In this document: positions 53,329 through 64,000 of the stretch, piece by piece
How the letters are laid out: each line of letters begins with the position of its first letter
How positions within the stretch are numbered: the stretch's first letter is position 1
Assembly: GCA_035263865.1 (NCBI GenBank)
Contig: DATFQX010000204.1
Coordinates: 31,011-95,010, forward strand
Length of the DNA: 64,000 nucleotides
Direction: 5' to 3'
Origin: VAZQ01 sp035263865
GTDB taxonomy: Bacteria > Pseudomonadota > Alphaproteobacteria > Rhizobiales > Xanthobacteraceae
Program-made: the position numbers and the translations under genes
Notes under the pieces: model-generated
Seen by the model: the letters and a program-made list of their open reading frames with translations, nothing else
Told to the model about the DNA's origin: nothing
Database searches by the model: none

Positions 53329-54415
53329 CCATGCGGTGCCCGTCTCCGCCGCCGAGGCGAAGACGTTGTTTGCACCGCTCGCCCGCCACGGCGCCGTTGT
53401 TCTGGCTGTTTCCGGCGGTCCCGATTCCACGGCGCTGCTGCTGCTCATCGCGCGCTGGCGATGCGCCTTGAAGCGCGGGCCGAAACTGCTCGCAGTCACG
53501 ATCGACCATGGCTTGCGGCGGACATCCGCCGCCGAGGCGCGCGCGGTGAAGGCGCTGGCGCGGCGGCTCGCCGTGCCCCATCGCACGATGCGATGGGAAG
53601 GCAAGAAGCCTGCCAGCGGATTGCAGCAGGCGGCGCGTGATGCGCGTTACCGGCTGCTGGCGGCCGCGGCCAGATCGGCGAAGGCTGGCGCCATTGTCAC
53701 CGCGCACACGCTCGACGATCAGGCCGAAACCGTCCTGCTGCGCTTGAGTCGCGGCAGCGGGCTCACCGGACTGAGCGCCATGGCGCGCGAGACGCCTCTG
53801 TCGGGAACCGGGATCGTGCTGGTGCGTCCGCTGCTCGACATTTCGAAGGCCCGCCTTATTGCAACGCTCGTGCGAGGGAAAATCAGATTTGCCGACGATC
53901 CATCGAACCGCGATCCGCGCTTCACCCGTGCACGCCTGCGCGAGCTGATGCCCGCCCTCGCGCGCGAGGGACTAAGCGCGCGCAGTCTGTCGCGCCTTGC
54001 GGGCCGGCTTCGTCGCGCGGACGCCGCGATCGAAATGGCCGTCGACAAGACGATGGAAAAGTTGTGCCGAGGTTGCGCCGATCACGGTCCCATCGCCATC
54101 AATGCCGACGAATTAATTCGCCTGCCGGCGGAAGTGGCACTACGCGTGCTCGGGCGCATGATCGCCCGCGCCGGTGCGCAGGGGCCGATTCGGCTCGGCA
54201 AGCTCGAGGTGCTTTACGAGACGCTCGCTGCCGCGCATGCGAACAAAATCTCTCCTTTGCGTCGCACGCTGGGGGGAGCGCTGCTAACGCTGAGCGGCTC
54301 CGAGCTTGTGGTCGAGCGTGCCCCGCCGCGCAGGAGCCGCTCGGCTGCCTCAATGGCAGGCAAACTGTCCCGCCGGACATCTGCAAACCGCGGCAGAATG
54401 GCGCCCAGGAATTAA
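53315..54415 (+). CDS. tilS: tRNA(Ile)-lysidine synthetase TilS
   Basis: 366 residues. PP-loop ATPase: LAVSGGPDSTALLLL near residue 30, then TIDHGLR and ARYRLL, HTLDDQAETVLLRLSRG. It makes lysidine at C34 of tRNA-Ile(CAU), essential for AUA decoding. It starts at a GTG overlapping cpoB by 14 bases; the C-terminal substrate domain is shorter than in E. coli, as in other alphaproteobacteria. Confidence 0.92.
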   Translation: MPVADHAVPVSAAEAKTLFAPLARHGAVVLAVSGGPDSTALLLLIARWRCALKRGPKLLAVTIDHGLRRTSAAEARAVKALARRLAVPHRTMRWEGKKPASGLQQAARDARYRLLAAAARSAKAGAIVTAHTLDDQAETVLLRLSRGSGLTGLSAMARETPLSGTGIVLVRPLLDISKARLIATLVRGKIRFADDPSNRDPRFTRARLRELMPALAREGLSARSLSRLAGRLRRADAAIEMAVDKTMEKLCRGCADHGPIAINADELIRLPAEVALRVLGRMIARAGAQGPIRLGKLEVLYETLAAAHANKISPLRRTLGGALLTLSGSELVVERAPPRRSRSAASMAGKLSRRTSANRGRMAPRN

Positions 54416-54547
54416 CCCCGTTCCCTTGGCAGGGGTCGCTTCGGCACATAAATTGTGTTTCGTATTCTATCCGGACGGCCGTGAATCGGCCTATAAGTTG
54501 CCGTAGAACCGGCTGCGGGCCTCCACCGGGCCGTGAAGGACCACGGG

Positions 54548-56467
<1,920 letters not shown>

Positions 56468-56577
56468 GTCCTTCACGGCGCGACCGCGCCACGTTCCGCC
56501 ACTAGTCTCAATCTATCGTCGCGCTCGCAGAAGCGCGCGCGTGCGTAGCGCTTGAGTCGACCATGCCACGCGAATGT

Positions 56578-57060
56578 CTACCGGCGCGTGTCAACCGCAA
56601 TTGACGGCGGCGCCTCGTGACTCATGAACACCGGCTGCAGCGTGTGTGATTTGAATTGCCAGCCCCCGTCCGCGTCCAGCACGCATTCGCTGATCAAGTC
56701 CGCGATCAGCATTGGCGGCTTTGTTTGCGGCGCTGGCGGGCGTACGGCGGCCCCGTAGAAGCTGACAATGCCGAACACTTTCGCGCGCGTTCCATCGCTC
56801 GACTCGACGAACAGATTATTGATGAGATGCCGCGTGGTCTTCACGCTGCTGATAGCGGTAAGAGCCTGGCGTTCACGCCAGGCATAAAATTCTCGGATTC
56901 TATCACGACCTTCGAAGCGGTTGTGACCAACCGACATGACGCCGTCCGGCGCATAAAACTCGTGTGCGTGCCGACCGCCATTGCAATCCACCTCGTGCCA
57001 ATATCGCGCCTCTAGGTGATATAGAGCGTGCCAAACACTGAGCTCCTCGCGCGTGTCCAT
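56578..57060 (-). CDS. SnoaL-like (NTF2-fold) protein
   Basis: 160 residues. ALYHLEARYWHEVDCNGGRHAHEFYAPDGVMSVGHNRFEGRDRIREFYAWR is the typical SnoaL beginning, followed by the TTRHLINNLFVES and GGWQFKSHTLQPVF strands. Likely a small-molecule enzyme or binder of an aromatic-degradation type. It lies 49 bases from the RraA-like gene, same strand and possibly the same operon. Substrate unknown. Confidence 0.75.
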   Translation of the reverse strand: MDTREELSVWHALYHLEARYWHEVDCNGGRHAHEFYAPDGVMSVGHNRFEGRDRIREFYAWRERQALTAISSVKTTRHLINNLFVESSDGTRAKVFGIVSFYGAAVRPPAPQTKPPMLIADLISECVLDADGGWQFKSHTLQPVFMSHEAPPSIAVDTRR

Positions 57061-57109
57061 AGTGCGTCTCCTGTCGCGCCGGGCCGATTGGGCTCAATTT
57101 CCTCGCGAC

Positions 57110-57796
57110 CTATCCCTTCATCGCCGCCTTGATCGCGGCCACGTCCCCTCCGGCTTTGGCGGCCGCAATGATTTTTGCTTCGCGCGCGGCAACCCCGTTG
57201 AGCGCCGCTTGCATGGACTCGATCTTGTCGGTTGGAACGACCACCGCGCCATGGCGATCCGCGTGGATGAGATCGCCGCTCTTGGCCGCCATCCCGTGCA
57301 CAGTCACGTCGACTCCGAAGTCGACGACGTGGACATAGGCGTGGGAAGGAACGATCGAGCCGGCCAGCATCTGGAAGCCCGGCGCGATCATCGGAATGTC
57401 GCGCACCGATCCGTTAGTGACCACGCCGAGACAACCGAGCGCCTTGTGCACGTTCGACTGCACCTCGCCCCAGAATGCGCCATAGCCGACGTGCTCGCCA
57501 TCGAGGTCCTCCATCACCATGATGCTGGGCTGCGGCGGACCTGCGACATAATCGAGGTAATCGAACCGCTTCTGCATATAGCTGCCCTGTCCGAGCGGCA
57601 CCGCGTCCTTCGCTTTGAACGTCACTGTTTTGGCGAAGCCGACAATCGGCGGGAGCTCGGGAAACGGGCAATGTAGGTGTTTGACCGTGTAGCCAAAACC
57701 GCGGCGCTTCGGCGCAACGATCTCGATCAGGTTGCAAACCGTGGGGGTATCGATCGATTGCAGAAAATCGAGATGGGTTCGGGTCGGTACAGTCAT
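57110..57796 (-). CDS. RraA-family protein (HMG/CHA-aldolase-like)
   Basis: 228 residues. The RraA fold with the signature VVTNGSVRDIPMI (G-x-R-D), where Arg and Asp bind substrate and metal in HMG/CHA aldolases. The protein may be a class II pyruvate aldolase for a 4-hydroxy-2-oxoacid, or a non-enzymatic relative. The E. coli RraA role (RNase E inhibition) should not be assumed. ATG at 57796 with AGGGGA upstream. Confidence 0.78.
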   Translation of the reverse strand: MTVPTRTHLDFLQSIDTPTVCNLIEIVAPKRRGFGYTVKHLHCPFPELPPIVGFAKTVTFKAKDAVPLGQGSYMQKRFDYLDYVAGPPQPSIMVMEDLDGEHVGYGAFWGEVQSNVHKALGCLGVVTNGSVRDIPMIAPGFQMLAGSIVPSHAYVHVVDFGVDVTVHGMAAKSGDLIHADRHGAVVVPTDKIESMQAALNGVAAREAKIIAAAKAGGDVAAIKAAMKG

Positions 57797-57829
57797 TCGC
57801 TTTCCCCTGGAGCTGATGAAAGTCAAACC

Positions 57830-58081
57830 CTAAGGCGTCCCGCGTCGATACGCGAGCGTTGCAATTAGCGCCATCGCCGCCAGCATGGCCAATACCATGG
57901 CGATCGTTGCTGGCCATCCGTCCCAGTCCCAGGCCAGCCCCGGCAGAAACGCGCCCATGCTGCCGCCCGCATAGAACGAGGTCACGTAAAGGCCGACGGC
58001 AGAAGAGCGCCCTTCCTTGGCGATTTCGGTCACGTAGCCGGTTGAGATCGTCTGGCGCCATGCGCTGCCGCCGATTCTCAT
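57830..58081 (-). pseudogene. MFS transporter, C-terminal remnant
   Basis: 83 codons match the last two helices of a YNFM-type MFS transporter (QTISTGYVTEIAKEGRSSAVGLYVTSFYAGGSMGAFLPGLAWD). The other ten helices are absent; the coding sequence upstream (above 58081) is already the APH/AAA gene, whose stop overlaps this ORF by 4 bases. The break therefore sits exactly at the gene border, as expected from a deletion. Confidence 0.65.
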
Positions 58082-59616
58082 TGGGTCATCGCCCTCCGCA
58101 CTCCGGCAAGGGTCTCCTCCGGGGTGTTGGATGCATCGATCCGCGTCCAGTTCAGGGCACCAAGATCGTAACCCTCTTGGCGCCGGGCGACGACGGCATC
58201 GGCGTCGGAGGCATCGCGGCTGCGCCTCGCGAGGCGGGCAATGCGCTTGCCGAGGTCGGCCTCGAGGAAAAGCCCATGGAAGGACACGCCGAGGATTTCG
58301 GCGGATGCCACCGCCGCAGCGCGTTCCTGCGGCGTCGCGAACACCGCGTCGAGGATCGCGGAGTGGCCGGCTGCGACCGCGCGGCGCGCCTTGTCAATGA
58401 TGGCGGCGTAGACCCTCGCCGTCACCGCCGGCGAATAGGCATCCTGCGGCAACTTGTCGTGCTCGTGCTTGCCGAACAGCGTCTTGCGCTCGACGTCGGA
58501 GCGCAACACCACCGCGCCTGGCGCCGGCGCAAGTTCCGGCGCCAGCGCGTAAGCGAGCGCCGTTTTGCCCGTGCCGGAGAGCCCTCCGACCGCGACCAGA
58601 CGAGGCGACTTCGGTTCAATGAACCGTCGCGCGAAATCGAAATACGCGCGCGCGCTCTGCGTGATCGCGGCTGTCTGATCGGATGCAGCATGCTCAAGTC
58701 GCGCGGCCGTCACCTTGGCGCGGATCGCGGCGCGCATGGACAGGAACAGCGGGAGACTTGCGAGCGCATCGAGATCTTCGATGCGCTTGGTCTCGACGAG
58801 GTAACGATTGAAGACTCTGTTGGCCGAGGGATTGAGCCTGCGCTCGACCAGATCCATGAGCAGGAAGGCGAGATCGTACAACACATCGCCCGACGCGATG
58901 AGCGGGCTGAACTCGATGGCGTCGAATGGCACCGGCCGTCCATCGAGAAGGACGATGTTGCCGAGATGCAGGTCGCCATGGAGGCGCCGAATCAGGCCTC
59001 GGTCTCCGCGTGCGACGAGGAGCGGGCGAAGGCCGGCATGGGCGGCGTGGCTCCGCTTCGCCAGCGCCTCAACCTCCGCCGACGGGAAGAGATCGGGACG
59101 CTCGCACAATGCGGCGTCGTTTTGTTCGATATAATCGGCGAGGGCGGTGATCCACGGCTCAGCTTCGACCGCGCTGGCGCGGGCGTGAAGCGTCGCCACC
59201 GCGCGGCCGAGGGCATCCGCGAGCATCGCATCGATTTTGCCCGCCTGCGCCAGCCGGTCGAGCGTCGCATTCTCATCGAAACGGTGCATTTCGAGCGCCC
59301 ATTCGACCGGCGTGCCCGCGCCATCGAGCTTGAGCCGCCCGTCGTTCTCGCGCGTGATCGCCACCACGCGGCGATAGATGTCGTGCGCGACCTTGCGATT
59401 GATCGCAAGCTCGGCCTCGCAGGCGGCTTTACGTTTGGCGAGGGTCGAATAGTCCAGGAAGGGAAAGCGTACCGCGCGCTTGATTTTGAAGGCACGCTCG
59501 CCGGCGAGAAACACCGAGGCCGCGTGGGTATCGACGCGCTGGACCGCGCCGCCGCCATGGGTTGCGGCGTCGGCGAGGAACGCAAAGACCTCCTGCTGAC
59601 ATTGGCCCTCATTCAT
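58078..59616 (-). CDS. bifunctional aminoglycoside-phosphotransferase-like / AAA ATPase protein
   Basis: 512 residues in two parts. 1-330 is an APH-type kinase fold with the catalytic loop RRLHGDLHLGNIVLLDGR and PFDAIEFSP. 335-512 is a P-loop kinase-like domain (GGLSGTGKTALAYAL, VLRSDVERKTLFG, ATPQERAA). Known in many proteobacteria as a two-domain protein of unknown substrate. Start at the ATG at 59616, since the upstream 14 codons are Arg-rich and not conserved. Confidence 0.82.
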   Translation of the reverse strand: MNEGQCQQEVFAFLADAATHGGGAVQRVDTHAASVFLAGERAFKIKRAVRFPFLDYSTLAKRKAACEAELAINRKVAHDIYRRVVAITRENDGRLKLDGAGTPVEWALEMHRFDENATLDRLAQAGKIDAMLADALGRAVATLHARASAVEAEPWITALADYIEQNDAALCERPDLFPSAEVEALAKRSHAAHAGLRPLLVARGDRGLIRRLHGDLHLGNIVLLDGRPVPFDAIEFSPLIASGDVLYDLAFLLMDLVERRLNPSANRVFNRYLVETKRIEDLDALASLPLFLSMRAAIRAKVTAARLEHAASDQTAAITQSARAYFDFARRFIEPKSPRLVAVGGLSGTGKTALAYALAPELAPAPGAVVLRSDVERKTLFGKHEHDKLPQDAYSPAVTARVYAAIIDKARRAVAAGHSAILDAVFATPQERAAAVASAEILGVSFHGLFLEADLGKRIARLARRSRDASDADAVVARRQEGYDLGALNWTRIDASNTPEETLAGVRRAMTQ

Positions 59617-59750
59617 GCTCGGCGTCCCCTTGCGCCATCGTCGACTTCGCGTTGGCATGGTCTCGCGTCGAGCCGTGTCAACCTCGACACAGTCGAATTG
59701 TTCATCATGCTATGCTGTTTCTCATCGCCCCGCCCCGACCGAGGTCCGTC

Positions 59751-59810
59751 ATGACGCAATTGCCGCACGTGCTCAAGCGCATCCGGCTCAACCTCGCCCG
59801 CGCAACGTGA
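59751..59810 (+). other. 19-codon ORF, possible truncated gene
   Basis: ATG at 59751 with GAGG 6-10 bases upstream gives MTQLPHVLKRIRLNLARAT and then TGA. The peptide is well formed, amphipathic and basic, and resembles the start of a longer small protein, but the next frame does not continue it convincingly. The rest of the 314-base gap (59617-59930) between the divergent genes shows no other recognisable feature and presumably contains both promoters. Confidence 0.25.
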
Positions 59811-59930
59811 GGCGGCGTGCGCCGGGTCACCGTTGGCTCTATGGTTGCTGCCGTCAGCTCCCGCGATTTGCCCGCGTTGCGCGCTTGCTGCATGGTGTAA
59901 AACGAGCGGCAGGGCTATGGGAGACGCGTG

Positions 59931-61610
59931 ATGCGCGCCAATGAGGCTACGAGGACGGCCGCTGAAGTTCTGATCGACCAACTGGTCGTGCACGGGGCGA
60001 AGCACGTATTCTGCGTACCCGGCGAGAGCTATATCGCGGCGCTCGATGCATTTTACGACCGCGATATCGCGATTACGGCTTGCCGTCACGAGAGTAGCGC
60101 CGCGATCATGGCGGAAGCCTGCGGCAAGGCAACGGGGCGGCCGGGCATCTGCTTCGTCACGCGCGGTCCCGGCGCTACCAATGCGGCGGCGGGACTGCAC
60201 ATTGCGCGACAGGATTCGACGCCGCTCATTTTGTTTGTCGGGCAGATTGGGCGCGAGATGCGCGAGCGCGAGGCCTTCCAGGAACTCGATTACCGTGCGG
60301 TGTTCGGATCGATCGCCAAGTGGACGACCGAGATCGACGATCCTGCCCGCATCCCCGAGCTTATTTCGCGCGCCTTCTACGTCGCCGCCGGCGGCCGGCC
60401 GGGGCCGGTCGTAATCGCATTGCCCGAGGACATGCTGGTCGAGCGCCTCGCCGTCGCCGACGCGCCCACCTTCGAGCCGGTCGAGATCTGGCCCGGCGCG
60501 AGTGACATGATCCGGCTACAGAAGCTTCTGGCGGCGGCTGAGCGACCAATCATGCTGCTGGGTGGCAGCCGTTGGTCGCTCTCCGCGTGCGCTGCGGTTG
60601 CCCGCTTCGCAGACCGTTTTGCGCTGCCGGTGGCAACCACGTTCCGCCGCGCCCACCTCATCGACCCCGCGCATCCCTGTTACGCGGGCGACCTCGGCAT
60701 CGGACCAAATCCCAAGCTTCTCGCGCGCATAAAGGGTGCCGATCTCATTCTGCTTGTTGGCGGCCGGCTGGGCGAAATGCCCTCGCAGGGTTACACCCTT
60801 CTCGAGATTCCGGCGCCGCGCCAAACCCTCGTGCACGTCTTTCCGGGTATCGAAGAACTTGGCCGGGTGTACCGGCCACATCTGGCGATAAACGCCACGC
60901 CGACCGCCTTCGCAGCCGCATTGGAAGGACTCGAGCCGCCAAACGAGCTCAGGTGGCGCAAGAAGGCACCGACTGCGCACGCCGACTTCCTCGCCTGGAC
61001 CGACAAGCCTACCGCGGTTCCTGGACCGGTCAACCTCGGCGAGATCATCGTGGGCCTGCGCGAAAAGCTTCCCGCCGATGCGGTGATCTGCAACGGCGCC
61101 GGTAATTTCTCCATTTGGGTGCACCGCTACGCGCGCTACCGGGGCTATGGAACGCAACTCGCGCCGATCTCGGGCTCGATGGGCTATGGTGTCCCTGCGG
61201 CGATCGGAATGAAGCGTTTGGCGCCGGAGCGAGCAGTCATCGCCTTTGCCGGCGACGGCGATTTCCTGATGACCGGCCAGGAATTCGCGACCGCGGTCCA
61301 ATACGATCTGCCGGTGATCGTCATTGTCGTTGACAACGGCATGTACGGCACCATCCGCATGCACCAGGAGCGTCATTATCCCGGACGGGTGGTGGCGACC
61401 GGCCTCAAGAACCCGGACTTTGCCGCCTATGCCCGCGCCTTCGGCGGCTACGGCGCGACGGTGGTGAGGACTGCGGACTTCTTTTCTGCATTCGAAGCAG
61501 CGCAAAAATCAGGCAAGCCGGCGATCCTGCACCTCAAGGTCGATCCCGAGGCTCTCACACCGACCACGTCGCTCACGGCGACGCGCGAGAAAGCACAGGC
61601 CGACCAATAA
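59931..61610 (+). CDS. thiamine-diphosphate-dependent enzyme, acetolactate-synthase-like
   Basis: 559 residues with the three domains of the ALS/pyruvate-decarboxylase superfamily: the catalytic Glu in CRHESSAAIMAEACGKATG, a central domain, and the ThDP/Mg motif GDGDFLMTGQEFATAVQYDLPVIVIVVDNGMYG. The true biosynthetic IlvB has a distinct neighbour (IlvH), not present here, so it is probably a catabolic relative such as an oxoacid decarboxylase or glyoxylate carboligase-like enzyme. GTG 59928 precedes the ATG by one codon. Confidence 0.82.
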   Translation: MRANEATRTAAEVLIDQLVVHGAKHVFCVPGESYIAALDAFYDRDIAITACRHESSAAIMAEACGKATGRPGICFVTRGPGATNAAAGLHIARQDSTPLILFVGQIGREMREREAFQELDYRAVFGSIAKWTTEIDDPARIPELISRAFYVAAGGRPGPVVIALPEDMLVERLAVADAPTFEPVEIWPGASDMIRLQKLLAAAERPIMLLGGSRWSLSACAAVARFADRFALPVATTFRRAHLIDPAHPCYAGDLGIGPNPKLLARIKGADLILLVGGRLGEMPSQGYTLLEIPAPRQTLVHVFPGIEELGRVYRPHLAINATPTAFAAALEGLEPPNELRWRKKAPTAHADFLAWTDKPTAVPGPVNLGEIIVGLREKLPADAVICNGAGNFSIWVHRYARYRGYGTQLAPISGSMGYGVPAAIGMKRLAPERAVIAFAGDGDFLMTGQEFATAVQYDLPVIVIVVDNGMYGTIRMHQERHYPGRVVATGLKNPDFAAYARAFGGYGATVVRTADFFSAFEAAQKSGKPAILHLKVDPEALTPTTSLTATREKAQADQ

Positions 61611-61716
61611 TCTCGGCCCATTCCGATTCTCCTGTGGCCCTGCCTGCCCGGGTTGGTGCAGCGCGACAGTTGCCTCGGCATGAATCATCCTTCATTCGTT
61701 GCGGCGGAGATTCGCA

Positions 61717-62388
61717 ATGCCGTACCGCCGAACGGAAAACGTGGTCCGCAGACTCGCCGCCCGCCATGAGGCGATCATGGCGGCAGCCCGCGAAATCGCA
61801 ACGGACGGCGGCATGGTGGCGCTACAGATCGCGCCAGTTGCGGAACGCGCCGGCATCGCCACCGGTACGGTTTATCGCTATTTTCCCTCTAAAGCCGACC
61901 TCGTCGCGGCCCTCGTCGCCGCACTCGCTGAGCAGGAGATGGCCGCGCTCGAGGCGGCCGCTAAGGCGGCGCCCGGCCCGCTCTCGGCCTTAGCAGCCGT
62001 GATCACCGCCTTTGCGGCGCGCGCGCTTGCGCAGCGGCGGCTTGCCATTGCGCTGTTCTGCGAGCCGGTCGAATCCGACGTCGACCGCGCGCGCCTGCGC
62101 TACCGCCACGCGCTTGCCAGCGAATTTGAAAAACTTATCCGGAGGGCTCTCGAAACCGGCCGCCTCCCTGACCAGGACGCCGCGCTGGCGGCACCGGCGC
62201 TCCTCGGCGCACTGATCGAGGGTTTGATCGGCACCCGTGCGCCGCCTGTCCCCGCGGATCCTGGCCAGGCGCGCGCGCGCGTTCAGATGCTTACCCTCTT
62301 TGCTTTGCGCGCGCTCGGTGTCATCGACGCACGCGCGCGGGGCCTGGTCGTACAGACCGAGCTTCCCGAGCCAACCGGCGGCTCCTAG
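61717..62388 (+). CDS. TetR-family transcriptional regulator
   Basis: 223 residues. N-terminal helix-turn-helix VALQIAPVAERAGIATGTVYRYFPSKADLVAALV (typical TetR), then a ligand-binding C-terminal helical domain. Start ATG 61717 with GGAGA upstream. It lies 106 bases after the ThDP enzyme on the same strand and may regulate it and/or the divergent gene; no operator palindrome is obvious. Confidence 0.85.
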   Translation: MPYRRTENVVRRLAARHEAIMAAAREIATDGGMVALQIAPVAERAGIATGTVYRYFPSKADLVAALVAALAEQEMAALEAAAKAAPGPLSALAAVITAFAARALAQRRLAIALFCEPVESDVDRARLRYRHALASEFEKLIRRALETGRLPDQDAALAAPALLGALIEGLIGTRAPPVPADPGQARARVQMLTLFALRALGVIDARARGLVVQTELPEPTGGS

Positions 62389-62450
62389 CGTGGCCGACCG
62401 GTCCTATCGGAACCGTCCCTGGCTCGCGGTGCAGGCGGGCATTTCAGATA

Positions 62451-63620
62451 CTAATGCAGCGTTGCGGCTGCGATCCAATCGGTGACTGCGCGTAGGGCTG
62501 CGCCACGGCTTCCACTTCGCTGGTGCGCCGTGAATAGTGCAAGCTGCGCGTCGGCGGAGGTGCCGGAACTGACGATGGTGCGACAGCGGTTGATCTCGGC
62601 GGAGCAGCCCAACGCGTCCGCGTCCGCCGCGGTGTCGCAGATCACCCGTTCGAGCATCTCCGCGACGGTCAATGCGCCATCCTCGGCCGCAAAGATGGCA
62701 TGCACCCCATGTCGCTGCGCCTGCCATTTGTTCTCGACGACGATGGCGCGGGCGACGGCGTCGAGATCGGAATTGCGCCAGTGGTTGACATAGAGGTGAC
62801 GGACAAGCGTGCGATAAAGCGCGGCGATGGCGATCGAATCCTCCACCAGCGTGCAGGAATCGGGCGCGCGCAATTCCAGCGTTGGGTTGAGGAGCGATGG
62901 GCGAATCGCCCACCAGATGTAGCTCGAATCCTCGATCACACCGGCCTGCACCAGCGCCGCCACATAGGCGTCGAACTCGTCCCGGTTGTGGAACAGCTCC
63001 GGCACGCCGGTGCGCGGCAGCTCGTCGTAAGCGGCGAGCCGATAGCCTTTCAGGCCGGTACATCGCGATTGCCAGAACGGCGAGGAAGTCGACAGCGCAA
63101 GGAATAGCGGCAGATAGGGCAGCATTCGATACATCAGGTCGACCCGATCGTCTGGATCGGGTAACTCGACATGCACGTGTAGCCCACAAAGCAGGTCGCG
63201 CTGCCCGATCATCTGCAGGTCATGCATGACGTTGTCGTAGCGCTCTTTCTCCGTCTGCCGGGCCTTGCGCCAGGTGCCGGTGGGATGGGTACCAGCGGCG
63301 AGGATGGCGAGGCCGTGTTCGCCGGCTACCGCGGCGATTGTTCGACGCAGCTCCCGCAGCTCGGCGCGCGCGTCCGCCATGTTGTCGTGGGGCGAGGAGA
63401 TCACCTCGATCTGCGGCTGCAGGAACTCCGGCGAGATGCGGCCGTTGGCAGCTGCCTTGGCAGCCTCCAAGAAGGCCTGCGGCATCTTGCGGACAAGCGA
63501 CTTCGTCTCGGCGTCGACTAGGAAATACTCCTCCTCGATTCCGAACGTGAATGCGCCGGCCATTCGTAGACCTGGCGTCTGCGGCCTTGTTGCGAGGGCG
63601 TAATCCATTGAGCTAGCCAC
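62451..63620 (-). CDS. YbdK-type carboxylate-amine ligase (glutamate-cysteine ligase 2 family)
   Basis: 389 residues. The GCS2 signature FGIEEEYFLVD with metal/ATP Glu residues, then LQPQIEVISSPH and LCGLHVHVELPDPDDR. Members ligate glutamate or other amino acids to amines, some weakly making gamma-glutamylcysteine. Start uncertain: GTG 63620 or ATG 63608; neither has a strong ribosome site. It converges on the TetR gene. Confidence 0.85.
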   Translation of the reverse strand: MASSMDYALATRPQTPGLRMAGAFTFGIEEEYFLVDAETKSLVRKMPQAFLEAAKAAANGRISPEFLQPQIEVISSPHDNMADARAELRELRRTIAAVAGEHGLAILAAGTHPTGTWRKARQTEKERYDNVMHDLQMIGQRDLLCGLHVHVELPDPDDRVDLMYRMLPYLPLFLALSTSSPFWQSRCTGLKGYRLAAYDELPRTGVPELFHNRDEFDAYVAALVQAGVIEDSSYIWWAIRPSLLNPTLELRAPDSCTLVEDSIAIAALYRTLVRHLYVNHWRNSDLDAVARAIVVENKWQAQRHGVHAIFAAEDGALTVAEMLERVICDTAADADALGCSAEINRCRTIVSSGTSADAQLALFTAHQRSGSRGAALRAVTDWIAAATLH

Positions 63621-63751
63621 CGAGCAGATCCAGCAACGGTTGACACGCGAAGGGACAAAAAAGCACCGAGGAAAGTGGCCAGATAACGCGGCTCGGAAAG
63701 CGAAGTTCCTCGCCGCGGAAACGAATGTGAACTCAAAAGGTTGCCCGGCGC

Positions 63752-64000
63752 TCAGTGCGACATCAGCACTGGCACCGTCATGGAGGCAAGAATCCCCCGC
63801 GTCACGCCGCCAAGAATGAACTCACGTAGACGGGAATGTCCGTAGCCGCCCATCACCATGAGATCCGCCCCACTATCGGCCGCGTAGGACAGCAGGACAT
63901 CTTCGATTCCAATGTCGCCCTTCGCCATGCGTTTGATGCTGGCCGGGACGCCGTGCCGCGCGAGATGCGCGCTCATATTTGCGCCGGTCATCTCCTCGCT
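63752..64000 (-). CDS. universal stress protein, C-terminal part, cut by the window end
   Basis: The frame stays open to the window end; 82 codons are visible. The C-terminal UspA signature GGYGHSRLREFILGGVTR (G-x2-G-x9-G-type ATP/phosphate-binding loop) and a final TVPVLMSH are present. An ATP-binding stress protein of the long type is possible, as the upstream sequence continues beyond the window. Confidence 0.85.
   Translation of the reverse strand, partial: SEEMTGANMSAHLARHGVPASIKRMAKGDIGIEDVLLSYAADSGADLMVMGGYGHSRLREFILGGVTRGILASMTVPVLMSH

Noticed and set aside
57859..59754. 631-codon plus-strand ORF opposite the APH/AAA gene
   Set aside because: Antisense shadow of a recognisable two-domain protein; Arg-rich and without family motifs.

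Overview
The window is a compact, GC-rich (mid-60s % G+C by eye) chromosomal segment of an alphaproteobacterium, most likely order Hyphomicrobiales (Rhizobiales), in the Bradyrhizobium/Xanthobacteraceae neighbourhood. The markers are alphaproteobacterial cell-cycle proteins (the DUF1013 protein TrcR and the DUF1465 protein RcdA), DUF1192 and DUF4164 proteins, a perfect TTAA-N7-TTAA CtrA box, a 6S RNA between zapA and the 5-formyltetrahydrofolate cyclo-ligase gene, and a ruvCAB - ybgC-tolQRAB-pal-cpoB-tilS-ftsH order. Nothing resembles a prophage, transposon, integron or CRISPR array, and I see no tRNA or rRNA gene.

Layout. 0-9.7 kb: small envelope proteins, a hotdog thioesterase, a 1160-residue NfnB/NfnA-like flavo-iron-sulfur fusion, two acyl-CoA synthetases facing away from each other, and a GNAT protein. 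9.7-13.3 kb: a lipoprotein, a small exported protein, a DoxX remnant, trcR, a zinc-less alcohol dehydrogenase and a SnoaL-like protein. 13.4-18.3 kb: ispH, thrB-rnhA, a peroxiredoxin, a DsbD-N-like protein and yqgE. 18.4-26.6 kb: a membrane GGDEF/EAL protein with a degenerate GGDEF motif, a frameshifted quinone oxidoreductase, a DUF1192 gene, a CtrA-box-associated small RNA, rcdA, and an isoquinoline-1-oxidoreductase-like molybdenum hydroxylase pair. 26.8-34.5 kb: rpmE, an ABC exporter, a MotA/MotB-like motor pair with a GNAT gene, an inositol-monophosphatase-like gene, a Sel1-repeat protein and a thiE-like gene. 34.7-40.3 kb: the central-carbon cluster tkt-gap-pgk-fba, all on the minus strand. 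40.5-43.9 kb: DUF4164, zapA, 6S RNA, a folate cyclo-ligase, a YmdB-like phosphodiesterase and yebC.

44.1-56.5 kb is a long plus-strand block: ruvC, ruvA, a cytidine-deaminase-like gene, ruvB, a GFA-family gene, then ybgC-tolQ-tolR-tolA-tolB-pal, a 49-codon lipoprotein ORF, cpoB, tilS and ftsH. Together these cover Holliday-junction repair, outer-membrane constriction during division, tRNA-Ile lysidine synthesis and membrane proteolysis. 56.6-64 kb is more accessory: a SnoaL-like gene, an RraA-like gene, a truncated MFS gene, an APH/AAA kinase-like protein, a ThDP enzyme, a TetR regulator, a YbdK-type carboxylate-amine ligase and a universal stress protein cut by the window end.

The most interesting item is at about 22.95-23.08 kb. 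It is a terminator-ended, strongly folded small RNA candidate with an anti-Shine-Dalgarno loop, preceded by a CtrA box and followed directly by rcdA, whose product is an adaptor for CtrA proteolysis. Next in interest are the Nfn-like fusion, the cytidine deaminase lying between ruvA and ruvB, the orphan MotA/MotB-like pair, and the small lipoprotein between pal and cpoB.
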